Origin: Oscillospiraceae bacterium
Lineage (GTDB): Bacteria; Bacillota; Clostridia; Oscillospirales; Ruminococcaceae
Direction of reading: 5' to 3'
DNA length: 64,000 nucleotides
Assembly (NCBI GenBank): GCA_021200775.1
Contig: JAJQGB010000009.1
Coordinates: 67,773 to 131,772, forward strand
Position 1 is the first letter of the stretch. Each line of letters begins with the position of its first letter. A program made the position numbers and the translations under genes. Of this stretch, positions 7,892-15,268 are shown in pieces. The notes beneath the pieces are model-generated. The model was given only the letters and a program-made list of their open reading frames with translations. It was not told the DNA's origin and made no database searches.

Positions 7892-8425
7892 ATGAACAAA
7901 CTGAGATATGACGATTGGGCATTTACGATTGTGCTGAAAATTGTGGCGACTGTGGCATTCCTGTGGTCGGGATTTTTCTGGTCGGGAGTCACCATCATCA
8001 ATTTTTATCAATTCAACACCGCCGAATCCTATCGTGCAACCGGATTTTTGGTCGCTTCAATTCTTCTGCTTATTTCTTTAGTTCTGATGTTTCTTCGGAT
8101 GTACATAATCCAGTTTCCGTTCTGTGTTGTCGGGTCGGTAATCTATCTTATCCAGGCGGGACAGCTTATCGACAAGATTGAGAGCTACACCACGCGCTAC
8201 ATATTTGAAATCGTGATTTTAATCGCCTCGATAATTCTCTTCATGCTCCATATGGCACGGGTAATTTCAAGTACGATGGCAGAAAACGAAAAGATTAACA
8301 CGGCTCCCGCCGAGAGTATCATCGGTGACGGAATTACTGTAAATTACCATGAGGACGAGAAGCCGAAAAAAGAGAAGAAGTCCCGCAAAAAGTCTCAAAA
8401 GGCAGAAGCTGAGACGGGCGAATAG
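7892..8425 (+). CDS. Hypothetical four-helix membrane protein
   Basis: A 177-residue integral membrane protein. Hydrophobic segments lie at about 12-37, 50-72, 76-93 and 103-124. The tail of about 50 residues is very hydrophilic and lysine-rich (KPKKEKKSRKKSQKAEAETGE), probably cytoplasmic. The ATG follows GGAGGAATTGTCCCT. It is the second cistron after the DUF2500-like gene. I do not recognise a family. Confidence 0.75.
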   Translation: MNKLRYDDWAFTIVLKIVATVAFLWSGFFWSGVTIINFYQFNTAESYRATGFLVASILLLISLVLMFLRMYIIQFPFCVVGSVIYLIQAGQLIDKIESYTTRYIFEIVILIASIILFMLHMARVISSTMAENEKINTAPAESIIGDGITVNYHEDEKPKKEKKSRKKSQKAEAETGE

Positions 8426-8481
8426 TTCCGAAGTCTCAGGAATACAATATAAGAAACAACCTGACTGGATTTGACATTAGT

Positions 8482-9312
8482 ATGACAACCAATACTCAAA
8501 ATATAACAAAAAACAGTGCAATAGGCGTGTTCGATTCGGGACTTGGCGGGCTTACCGCCGTCCGGGAGCTGACACGTTTAATGCCGCATGAGGATATAAT
8601 TTATCTCGGCGACACCGCAAGGGTTCCTTATGGCACAAAAAGCCGGGAGACGATAACGAAGTATGCTTTGCAGGATTTTGCCTTCTTAAAGCAGTTCGGA
8701 GTGAAGCTGACAATCGCCGCCTGCGGAACCGTCTCGTCGGTCGTAGACCCGGGGAAGCTTGAAGCCGAAGGTCTCTATACCGGAGTAATCCGCCCGGCAG
8801 TCTTAGCGGCAATAAACGCCACCAAAAACGGCAAAATCGCAGTAATAGGCACTTCGGCAACTATCAGAAGTGGGAGCTATAAGAGGCTCATAAACGAGAT
8901 TATGCCGGGAATCGAAGTCTATGAAAAAGACTGCCCGATGTTCGTGCCACTTGTCGAAAACGGCTTTGTCGGAAGGGATAATCTTCCCTGCACAATGATA
9001 GCCCGGGAATATCTCGAACCACTGAAAAAAACCGGCGTCGATACCTTGATTATGGGTTGCACCCACTACCCGATAATTGCAGACGTCATCGGCGACGTTA
9101 TGGGCGACAGCGTGAAGCTGATTTCATCAGGTGGCGAAGCCGGAAGATACGCAAGCGAGCTTCTCAGAGAGAACAGCCTTCTTTCGGACAGGGAAACTCC
9201 GGGCAAGGTGACGCTCTATTGCACCGACAGCGTCGAGCTTTTCAGAGAGAATGCGGTGCACTTCTTAGGCGAACTCGACAACGCTGAAATCGAAGGATGT
9301 TCACTAGAATAG
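8482..9312 (+). CDS. murI: Glutamate racemase
   Basis: A 276-residue Asp/Glu racemase making D-glutamate for peptidoglycan. It has the N-terminal signature GVFDSGLGGLTAVREL, the LGDTARVPYGTKS substrate loop, and two catalytic cysteines: C81 in AACGTVSS and C193 in GCTHYP. The first cysteine motif departs from the usual ACNTAS (Gly in place of Asn, Val-Ser-Ser in place of Ala-Ser). The remaining fold looks complete, so I still call it MurI, though a related amino acid racemase is possible. No clear Shine-Dalgarno precedes the ATG. The next gene starts 9 bp after its stop, suggesting co-transcription. Confidence 0.88.
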   Translation: MTTNTQNITKNSAIGVFDSGLGGLTAVRELTRLMPHEDIIYLGDTARVPYGTKSRETITKYALQDFAFLKQFGVKLTIAACGTVSSVVDPGKLEAEGLYTGVIRPAVLAAINATKNGKIAVIGTSATIRSGSYKRLINEIMPGIEVYEKDCPMFVPLVENGFVGRDNLPCTMIAREYLEPLKKTGVDTLIMGCTHYPIIADVIGDVMGDSVKLISSGGEAGRYASELLRENSLLSDRETPGKVTLYCTDSVELFRENAVHFLGELDNAEIEGCSLE

Positions 9313-9321
9313 GGGATAAGT

Positions 9322-9747
9322 ATGCAGGATGTAATGATTACTATAAGAAACTCGATGGTTACGGGCGACGAAAAGCCGGATGTGACCGAGATTATAACCG
9401 AAGGCAAGTTTGAAATGACCGACACCGGTTGCGTTATGAGCTATGAACTGGAGCCGGACGGAAGCGAGCCGGTGGACGGCTCTCACACGGAGATGATTCT
9501 TGAAGGCAACACCTTCAACTTCATCAGAACCGGGATGTACGGTGCGGATTTCTTTGTCGAGCCGGGAGTCCGGAATCAGACTCTCTACCGTATGCCTTTC
9601 GGAAACATGACGGTTGGCGTCCACGGCAGGGAACTGAAGTCGAACATCTCCGAGAACAAGGGAAGCATCATGGCAAAATATCAGATTGACTTCAACGCCG
9701 CCCTTGTCGCCGACTATCAGATGGACATAAGCTATAAGACAATATAA
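9322..9747 (+). CDS. DUF1934 (YwiB-like) beta-barrel protein
   Basis: A 141-residue soluble protein, almost all beta-strand, with the pattern of the DUF1934/YwiB family: an N-terminal VMITIRNSM strand, an EIITEGKFEMTDTGCVMSYEL segment and a C-terminal YQIDFNAALVADYQMDISY. The family has a calycin-like barrel and unknown function. It begins 9 bp after murI with the ribosome site AGGGGATAAGT, so it is probably translated from the same mRNA. Confidence 0.85.
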   Translation: MQDVMITIRNSMVTGDEKPDVTEIITEGKFEMTDTGCVMSYELEPDGSEPVDGSHTEMILEGNTFNFIRTGMYGADFFVEPGVRNQTLYRMPFGNMTVGVHGRELKSNISENKGSIMAKYQIDFNAALVADYQMDISYKTI

Positions 9748-9822
9748 GCATAGAATCAGGCTTTCTGCACATAATAGGGTTGCGCAAAACTGCGTACTAT
9801 TTGTGAAAGGAAGCTTGCTTTT

Positions 9823-10185
9823 ATGATAAAGAAATTATTTCTTGTATTGACAGCGTTCGCTCTCTCGGTTCTCATGCTTTCCGGTTGCACAGCAGATGAA
9901 TCTGCGGATATGAACGACGGCGACGTAACCACCCGTAACACGACAGCGTCGACCTCCGAAGCCACAGTCACCACACCGGTAACCACCACCGACGGAGTAG
10001 CCGACTGGACAGGCTCGGATACGACCGATATTTCGGACGTCACCGGCACAGAAACTCCGACAGGAGGACTTGATGGCGACGACGAAGTAAACGGCGTCCA
10101 ATCCGGTGACGAAGACCCCGATGCCGGAGAGGACGCTTTGAATGGCGATAATACTAACGGCAACGGTTTGTCCGATGGTATGTAA
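9823..10185 (+). CDS. Small acidic Thr-rich lipoprotein
   Basis: A 120-residue predicted lipoprotein. A signal peptide (MIKKLFLVLTAFALSVLMLSGC) ends in a lipobox with the lipidated Cys22. The rest is low-complexity, rich in Thr, Ser, Asp and Gly, and strongly acidic (EDPDAGEDALNGDNTNGNG), with no recognisable domain. GAAAGGAAG precedes the ATG. Its stop lies inside the first of two inverted palindromic elements (10185-10325). Confidence 0.75.
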   Translation: MIKKLFLVLTAFALSVLMLSGCTADESADMNDGDVTTRNTTASTSEATVTTPVTTTDGVADWTGSDTTDISDVTGTETPTGGLDGDDEVNGVQSGDEDPDAGEDALNGDNTNGNGLSDGM

Positions 10186-10247
10186 ACCCCTCCACCACCG
10201 CACTTCGTGCGGCGGTCCCCCTCCCCTTTCAGGGGAGGCTTTTTTTG
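10185..10247 (-). repeat. Palindromic repeat element, copy A
   Basis: In minus orientation this reads A7-GCCTCCCC-TGAAA-GGGGAG, a second hairpin CCGCAC-GAA-GTGCGG and an end GAGGGGTT. CTCCCCT/AGGGGAG arms are at 10221-10227 and 10231-10237, and the T7 run at 10241-10247 makes it also a terminator for the lipoprotein gene. Confidence 0.8.
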
Positions 10248-10273
10248 TTCTCTCGAAAGTTTGTGCAGGATAC

Positions 10274-10325
10274 AAAAAGGCTCCCCTGAAAGGGGAGCTG
10301 GCGCCCGAAGGGCGACTGAGGGGTT
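10274..10325 (+). repeat. Palindromic repeat element, copy B (inverted to A)
   Basis: A5-GG, arms CTCCCCT/AGGGGAG (10281-10287, 10291-10297) with a GAA loop, then CGCCC-GAA-GGGCG (10302-10314) and the end ACTGAGGGGTT. It is inverted to copy A with 26 bp between. Its last bases supply the start of the next promoter's TTGACA. Confidence 0.8.
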
Positions 10326-10352
10326 GACAATAGCACAATCACATGCTATAAT
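10324..10352 (+). promoter_or_regulatory. Consensus promoter of the P-loop kinase-like gene
   Basis: TTGACA (10324-10329), 17 bp, TATAAT (10347-10352), preceded by CATGC. The -35 overlaps the end of palindromic element B. Confidence 0.85.
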
Positions 10353-10380
10353 ACGCAAAATTAACTGACGGAGGGAAAGT

Positions 10381-10944
10381 ATGAAGCTTGTATTTATTGT
10401 CGGCGATGCCGCAGTGGGGAAGATGACGGTGGGGAAGGAACTTATGAAGATAACCGACCTCCGGCTCTTCCACAACCACATGACAATCGAACCTGTGCTC
10501 GAAATTTTTGGCGAATGGAATTCGGATGCCATTAAGGGTTTCCGGGACGTCGTGTTCCGTGAATATGCAAAGTCCGGCAAGTATGGGCTGATTTTCACCT
10601 ACATGTTCGCCTTCGACCTGCCTTCGGAGTACGAATATCTTAAGCATGTGGAAGAGATTTGCCGGGAGAACTCTCCCGACTTAGATGTCTATTTTGTAGA
10701 ACTCAACGCCCCGCAAGAAGTCCGCCTTGAACGCAACAAATCCGAAGCCCGTCTCGCCGCCAAGCCCTCCAAACGGAATTTGGAATCCTCCGAAGCCCGT
10801 CTTCTGAACGACGACAGAAACTACCGCATGACGAGCTACCCCGGCGAAATGGAAGCGATTTATGAGAATTATCTGAGAATCGACAATTCCAATATGCCAC
10901 CGGAAGAGGCGGCAAAGGTGATTAAATCGAAATTCGGTTTATGA
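10381..10944 (+). CDS. P-loop kinase-like protein
   Basis: A 187-residue soluble protein with a Walker A loop near the N terminus (LVFIVGDAAVGKMTVGKEL). A helical middle follows and then a Walker-B-like strand LDVYFVELNAP, with the basic lid region EVRLERNKSEARLAAKPSKRN. This is the layout of small nucleoside or shikimate kinase-like P-loop enzymes, such as AAA_33/chloramphenicol phosphotransferase relatives. The substrate cannot be read from the sequence. The start follows GGAGGGAAAGT. It stands alone between palindromic repeats. Confidence 0.75.
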   Translation: MKLVFIVGDAAVGKMTVGKELMKITDLRLFHNHMTIEPVLEIFGEWNSDAIKGFRDVVFREYAKSGKYGLIFTYMFAFDLPSEYEYLKHVEEICRENSPDLDVYFVELNAPQEVRLERNKSEARLAAKPSKRNLESSEARLLNDDRNYRMTSYPGEMEAIYENYLRIDNSNMPPEEAAKVIKSKFGL

Positions 10945-10947
10945 CGC

Positions 10948-11038
10948 AAAAAAGCCTCCCCTGTCAAGGGGAGCTGGCGCATAGCGCCTGAAGGGTGCTA
11001 TTTTCGGCAACGCCGAAAATAGCGTCGGCGAAGCCGAC
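10948..11038 (+). repeat. Palindromic repeat element, copy C, extended by two more hairpins
   Basis: A6-GCCTCCCC...GGGGAG, then GGCGC-ATA-GCGCC (10976-10988). Two further perfect hairpins follow: GCTATTTTCGGC-AAC-GCCGAAAATAGC (10997-11023) and GTCGGC-GAA-GCCGAC (11024-11038). All but the first have three-base loops. The element fills the space between the converging kinase-like and aldehyde dehydrogenase genes. Confidence 0.8.
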
Positions 11039-11040
11039 AA

Positions 11041-12420
11041 TTACCTCATAAACATCCTAACCATCTTCTCATACACCTTCTTGTACGGCTGATACCTCAT
11101 CGGTAGGTCAATCCATTGTTTCTTGTCGACGATGCTCTTGTAGTGTGTAAATGTATCGAAGCCGGTTTTGCCGTGATATGAACCCATGCCGCTTTCACCG
11201 AAGCCACCGAAGCCCATTTCGGTGGTGGCAAGATGGATGATGGTGTCGTTGATGCATCCTCCGCCGTAGCCGACCGAAGATGTGACTTTCTTCACAGCCT
11301 TCTTGTCTGATGTGAAGAGATATAGCGCAAGCGGATGCGGCATTTCATTAATCTGGGCGATTGCCTCATCGAGAGTGTCATAAGTCAGAATCGGGAGAAT
11401 GGGACCAAAAATCTCCTCCTGCATGACCTTGTCTTCAAAAGTTACGTTTTCCATGACGGTGGGTTCGATTCTGAGATTCTCAGCTTCCGAACGTCCGCCG
11501 ATGGCGACCTTCTCCATGTCCATGAGTCCTAGAAGCCTCTTATAGTGCTTCTCGTTGATGATTTTGCCGTAGTCGGGATTCTGCAAGGGCGATGTCTTGA
11601 ACTGCTTTTTAATCTGGATTCGGAGCTCGTCTAAGAGTTTGTCCTTGATGGAAGCGTCGCAATAAATATAGTCGGGTGCGACACAGGTCTGCCCACAGTT
11701 AAGGTACTTTCCGAATACGATTCTCTTCGCCGCAAGCCTGAGGTTTGCGGTTTTGTCAACTATGCAGGGACTTTTGCCACCGAGCTCTAAAGTCACGGGT
11801 GTTAAGTGCTCGGAGGCTTTTCTCATGACTTCCTTTCCCACAGCCTGGCTGCCGGTGAAGAAGATGTAGTCAAAGTGCTCTTCAAGAAGCGAAGTGTTCT
11901 CGGCACGACCTCCTGTGACGACGGCGACGTATTCTTCATTAAAAGCTTCCTGCAAAATCGTCTTGATGACTTCGCTTGTATATGGCGAATATGCACTCGG
12001 CTTGACGACGGCGGTGTTTCCTGCGGCAATCGAGTCTATAAGCGGGGAGATGGTGAGCAAAAACGGATAGTTCCACGGGCTCATGATGAGTGTGACGCCA
12101 TAGGGCGACGGCTTCTTGTAGCTTCTCGCATGGAACTGCGCAAGAGGCGTTGCAACCGTCTTCTCTTTTGCATAGCTCCTGATGTGTGAGAGCATGTGGC
12201 TCAGCTCGCTTAAGACCATTCCCGTCTCGCACATGTACGACTCAAAAGCGCCTTTTCCCAGGTCCATTTCGAGTGCTTTGTTGATTTCGCCTTCATGTCT
12301 TTGAATGCTTGTTTTAAGAGCTTTGAGCGCCGAGATTCTGACACTGACGTCGAGAGTTTTTCCTGATTTGAAGTATTCCCGCTGGGTGGCAACAATCCGG
12401 GTGATTTCAGATTTATCCAT
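11041..12420 (-). CDS. NAD(P)-dependent aldehyde dehydrogenase
   Basis: A 459-residue ALDH-superfamily enzyme of the short class 3-like type. The cofactor motifs are IMSPWNYPFLL and FFTGSQAVGKEV, the general base glutamate is in LELGGKSP, and the catalytic cysteine is C246 in NCGQTCVAP. The C-terminal region ends in basic and hydrophobic residues, as in membrane-associated ALDH3 relatives. It follows an iron-type alcohol dehydrogenase by 14 bp on the same strand. The pair could carry an alcohol through an aldehyde to an acid, or the reverse. Substrate not determinable. Confidence 0.93.
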   Translation of the reverse strand: MDKSEITRIVATQREYFKSGKTLDVSVRISALKALKTSIQRHEGEINKALEMDLGKGAFESYMCETGMVLSELSHMLSHIRSYAKEKTVATPLAQFHARSYKKPSPYGVTLIMSPWNYPFLLTISPLIDSIAAGNTAVVKPSAYSPYTSEVIKTILQEAFNEEYVAVVTGGRAENTSLLEEHFDYIFFTGSQAVGKEVMRKASEHLTPVTLELGGKSPCIVDKTANLRLAAKRIVFGKYLNCGQTCVAPDYIYCDASIKDKLLDELRIQIKKQFKTSPLQNPDYGKIINEKHYKRLLGLMDMEKVAIGGRSEAENLRIEPTVMENVTFEDKVMQEEIFGPILPILTYDTLDEAIAQINEMPHPLALYLFTSDKKAVKKVTSSVGYGGGCINDTIIHLATTEMGFGGFGESGMGSYHGKTGFDTFTHYKSIVDKKQWIDLPMRYQPYKKVYEKMVRMFMR

Positions 12421-12434
12421 AAACTTGTCCTTTC

Positions 12435-13634
12435 TTATTCCATGACTTCATAATAGAAGGCTTCGAGCTGTTTTGCGTCCATTAAAACGGGGACAGGATA
12501 CAAAGGATTGCCTTCTTTATCAGCATATTTGGCGAGCTTCGGGATGTCCTCTTTCTTTATCTCCGGAATCTTGTCGCCGATGCCGTAGCGGACTTTCATG
12601 TCCTTTATAGCCTGGATAAACGCCTTCGCCGCTTCCTCGTCGGGAGTTTCGGCGGTGGCAAGATTTGCGGCAATCGCAAGCCGGTGGAGCTTCTTATCTA
12701 TCGTGTGACCGTAGGCTTCCAAGACGTGCGGCAGTAAAATCGCATTCGCAAGCCCATGTGGGACGTTATATTCTCCGCCCAGAGAGTGCGCAACAGCATG
12801 AACATACCCGACATACGATTTCGTGAAAGCGCACCCGGCATAATAGGAAGCAGTCAGCATGTTTCTTCTCGCTTCGATGTTCGAGCCGTCGGAATAGGCA
12901 GTGTCGAGGTTCTCGAAAATCAGCTTGACCGCTTTCAGGGCTTCCTGCCTTGTCTGCTTTGTAGTAGACCGCCCGATGTAGGCTTCGACGGCGTGCGTCA
13001 GTGCATCCATACCTGTGGAAGCTGTAATCGATTTCGGAAGGCTCAGCGTCGTTTCCGGGTCGAGTACTGCGTACTTCGGGATAAGTGGGAAGTCGTTTAT
13101 TGCATATTTGTGTCTTGTCTCCGAATCGACGATGACCGCCGCCAAAGTCGTCTCACTGCCGGTTCCTGCCGTCGTCGGAACGGCGATAAGAAGAGGAATC
13201 TTCTTTCCGACTTTCAGAATTCCCTTCATCTGGTTGAGAGATTTCTTAGGTCTTGCATATCTCGCACCGAGAGCCTTTGCACAGTCCATGCTCGACCCTC
13301 CGCCGAAGCCGATAATGCAGTCGCACTTATCTTTCTTGTAGATTTCAAGCGCTTCTGCGACATTCTGAGTTGTCGGATTCGCAACGGTGCCGTCGTAAAG
13401 AGAATAGGGCATCCCTGTCTGATTCAGAGCATCAATCAGCGGATTCACAAGCCCGAGGCTCATAATTCCCTTGTCGGTGATGATAATCGGGTGCCCGAGA
13501 TTCTGAGACTTAATCGTCTCGGGAATCAGCCTCATGCTCTTGATAATTTCCGGCTCCCGATACGGCAGAACCGGCAGGGAAATCCAGAGCGCAGTCTGAA
13601 ACACCCTGCAATAAGCCTTCTTTATAAAATTCAT
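12435..13634 (-). CDS. Iron-containing alcohol dehydrogenase
   Basis: A 399-residue group III (Fe-dependent) NAD(P)-alcohol dehydrogenase. The nucleotide loop is GFGGGSSMDCAKALG, and the metal site shows STGMDALTHAVEAYIG, YVHAVAHSLGGEYNVPHGLANAILLP, giving the usual Asp and three His ligands. The N terminus is about 20 residues longer than in many relatives. A GGATAGGAG sequence lies 9 nt before the ATG. It is first in a two-gene operon with the aldehyde dehydrogenase; the tRNA-Thr terminator lies upstream. Confidence 0.93.
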   Translation of the reverse strand: MNFIKKAYCRVFQTALWISLPVLPYREPEIIKSMRLIPETIKSQNLGHPIIITDKGIMSLGLVNPLIDALNQTGMPYSLYDGTVANPTTQNVAEALEIYKKDKCDCIIGFGGGSSMDCAKALGARYARPKKSLNQMKGILKVGKKIPLLIAVPTTAGTGSETTLAAVIVDSETRHKYAINDFPLIPKYAVLDPETTLSLPKSITASTGMDALTHAVEAYIGRSTTKQTRQEALKAVKLIFENLDTAYSDGSNIEARRNMLTASYYAGCAFTKSYVGYVHAVAHSLGGEYNVPHGLANAILLPHVLEAYGHTIDKKLHRLAIAANLATAETPDEEAAKAFIQAIKDMKVRYGIGDKIPEIKKEDIPKLAKYADKEGNPLYPVPVLMDAKQLEAFYYEVME

Positions 13635-13704
13635 GCTATAGTACTCCTATCCAAGTTTAGCTTTATTCAATTATAGACTGATTGTGGTGGGATGTCAAGA
13701 CAAA

Positions 13705-13733
13705 CAAAAATCCTCCCGGTACCGAGAGGATTT
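13705..13733 (-). terminator. Terminator of tRNA-Thr
   Basis: AAATCCTC (13708-13715) pairs with GAGGATTT (13726-13733). Minus-strand transcripts end GGATTTTTG. The stem abuts the last base of the encoded CCA end. Confidence 0.8.
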
Positions 13734-13808
13734 GGAGCTAGTAGTCGGACTCGAACCGACGACCTGCGCATTACGAATGCGCTGCTCTACCAACTGAGCC
13801 ATACTAGC
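13733..13808 (-). tRNA. tRNA-Thr (anticodon CGT)
   Basis: A 76-nt cloverleaf with the CCA end encoded. The acceptor stem is GCTAGTA/TACTAGC with discriminator T, the D-arm contains GGCTCAGTTGGTAGAGC, the anticodon stem GCGCA/TGCGC encloses loop TTCGTAA, so the anticodon is CGT, reading ACG. The T-arm is GTCGG-TTCGAGT-CCGAC. It is followed at once by a terminator. Confidence 0.95.
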
Positions 13809-13817
13809 GAATTATAT

Positions 13818-13880
13818 GTGCGCATTACGAATGCGCTGCCCTACCAACGGCTTTGCGTAGCAAAGTGTAGCCACACTAGC
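13818..13880 (-). pseudogene. Decayed tRNA-Thr copy with a hairpin insertion
   Basis: Just upstream of the intact tRNA, the minus strand repeats its 5' part: acceptor GCTAGTG, then GGCT, and TTGGTAGGGCAGCGCATTCG and TAATGCGCA of the D and anticodon arms. It stops there, with no T-arm or 3' acceptor. Three bases of the D-arm (plus-strand TGA) are replaced by 21 nt (13849-13869) that form CTTTGC-GTA-GCAAAG. The copy is non-functional. Confidence 0.85.
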
Positions 13881-13965
13881 GGACGCTTTTATATTATAAT
13901 CGCAAAGTTTCGATTTGTCAACCAAAATCAACTCAAAATTTTTTTCATCTTTTCAAAAAAACAAA

Positions 13966-13994
13966 TTGCTATTGCCCGCCGAATGTGTTATACT
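13966..13994 (+). promoter_or_regulatory. Promoter of the signal peptidase-like gene
   Basis: TTGCTA (13966-13971), 17 bp, TATACT (13989-13994), with TGTGT before the -10. Confidence 0.65.
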
Positions 13995-14072
13995 ATTGGT
14001 GACAGAGAAAAAAGACAGATTTTTGTGTCTACATCGGCTGACGTGTCAGATATAGTTGAAAGGTTGGATATC

Positions 14073-15152
14073 ATGTTTCAGGAAACCGTTAAAAAGCGCA
14101 AGCCGCTTCAGATAGTGGGGATAGTCGTCATTGTCATTCTTGCTTTGGCGATAGTCAGTACATTTGTCATCTACGGAATCTTCAAGGACTCAAATTCCGC
14201 ACCGATGGTGTTCGGAAAACGTGTATATATAATGAGTGGAAGCGGCATGGAGCCGAGAATTCCTCAGGGTTCGGCTGTCTTTGTTGAGGAGGGAACTCTC
14301 CCCGAAAGCGAGGGCAACGTAATACTCTGCAACATCGACGGCAAGCTTGCACTTGTCGGCTACGTCGGCTCACAGACTACAACCGCTGAGGACGGCACCA
14401 CCACGACAAGCTATGTCGTCAAGTATGACAGCACCTCCGCTGACCAGCAGTGGACGGTCGATGCCGAGGACATCATCGGCAGGGCTGTTTCCTATGACCT
14501 GTTCATGGGAAGAGTCATCACGTTTGCGTCCTCAAAAGTCGGTATGCTTGTAATCGTGATTGTTCCCTGTGCACTCCTGATTCTCTATGAAGTAATCATG
14601 CTTATCATTACCACACGTAAGAGAAAGACCGAAGTGGCTGAGATTGAGGAAGACATGAGTTTTGGCGACGCCGAAGCCTTCACGCTGAATCATAATCATA
14701 ATGAGCAGTCTTACGAGAAGAGAAGCCAGCCGGTAATTGACAATTCCGACCTCGATTTCGGCTTCACGACCGAGAGGAAGCAGTCCCAGCCAAAGGATGC
14801 TCCGCTTTTCGATTTCGGAGACTTCACCCCGAAGTACTCAAATTCCGAGGACACAAGGAGTGCTACTGAGCTTGAATTCTCCTTCGGAAGCAATACGAAG
14901 GCGGAAGAGCCTGTGCACGAAGAGCCGAAGGAGGAACCGTTTGTCTGGCGCTCGATTGCCACTCCGGCGTCTTCTGAAGCCCCGAAGCCGGCACCTGCTC
15001 CCAAGACAACCGTCGCCGAGACCACCTCAAAGCTCGACGAGGTTGCGAAGTCCCTCAATTCCAACGAACCAGCCCAGGCAACATCTTCAAGAATCGACGA
15101 GCTCATCAAGCTCTTAGAGGAAGAGAAGCAGAGACTTTCTGACCAGAAATAA
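14073..15152 (+). CDS. Signal peptidase I-like membrane protein with a long cytosolic tail
   Basis: A 359-residue protein starting at the ATG at 14073, which follows GAAAGGTTGG. The frame stays open upstream but only through the antisense of the tRNA. A transmembrane helix (about 13-37) leads into an S26-like domain with the serine motif MSGSGMEPRIPQGSAVFVEE and a barrel strand set (ILCNIDGKLALVGYV). A second helix lies at about 155-177, followed by a 180-residue acidic, proline-rich, disordered tail ending in a short coiled coil (DELIKLLEEEKQRL). This two-helix layout resembles SipW/ER-type signal peptidases (S26B). The substrate is unknown, and the long tail is unusual. Confidence 0.75.
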   Translation: MFQETVKKRKPLQIVGIVVIVILALAIVSTFVIYGIFKDSNSAPMVFGKRVYIMSGSGMEPRIPQGSAVFVEEGTLPESEGNVILCNIDGKLALVGYVGSQTTTAEDGTTTTSYVVKYDSTSADQQWTVDAEDIIGRAVSYDLFMGRVITFASSKVGMLVIVIVPCALLILYEVIMLIITTRKRKTEVAEIEEDMSFGDAEAFTLNHNHNEQSYEKRSQPVIDNSDLDFGFTTERKQSQPKDAPLFDFGDFTPKYSNSEDTRSATELEFSFGSNTKAEEPVHEEPKEEPFVWRSIATPASSEAPKPAPAPKTTVAETTSKLDEVAKSLNSNEPAQATSSRIDELIKLLEEEKQRLSDQK

Positions 15153-15162
15153 AATACAACCA

Positions 15163-15191
15163 CAAAGCCTTCCGGATTTCGGAGGCTTTTA
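15163..15191 (+). terminator. Terminator after the signal peptidase-like gene
   Basis: AAAGCCTTCCG and CGGAGGCTTT form a stem with one bulged base and loop GATTT, ending in TTTT. Confidence 0.75.
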
Positions 15192-15213
15192 AATTTTCAA
15201 TTTCTGAAAATTG

Positions 15214-15242
15214 TTGAAGCCTAGCTCTTGATATGGTATAAT
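15214..15242 (+). promoter_or_regulatory. Promoter of the LRR lipoprotein gene
   Basis: TTGAAG (15214-15219), 17 bp, TATAAT (15237-15242), with TATGG in front. Confidence 0.65.
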
Positions 15243-15268
15243 AAAGAAAACTGAAATGGGGGATTATC

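Noticed and set aside
9756..10598. 280-codon minus-strand open frame
   Set aside because: Covers a lipoprotein gene, two palindromic repeats and a promoter on the other strand; composition is that of an antisense shadow.
13692..14072. 127-codon upstream extension of the signal peptidase-like frame
   Set aside because: It runs through the antisense of the tRNA-Thr and has no ribosome site; the promoter at 13966-13994 lies inside it and the ATG at 14073 is well placed.
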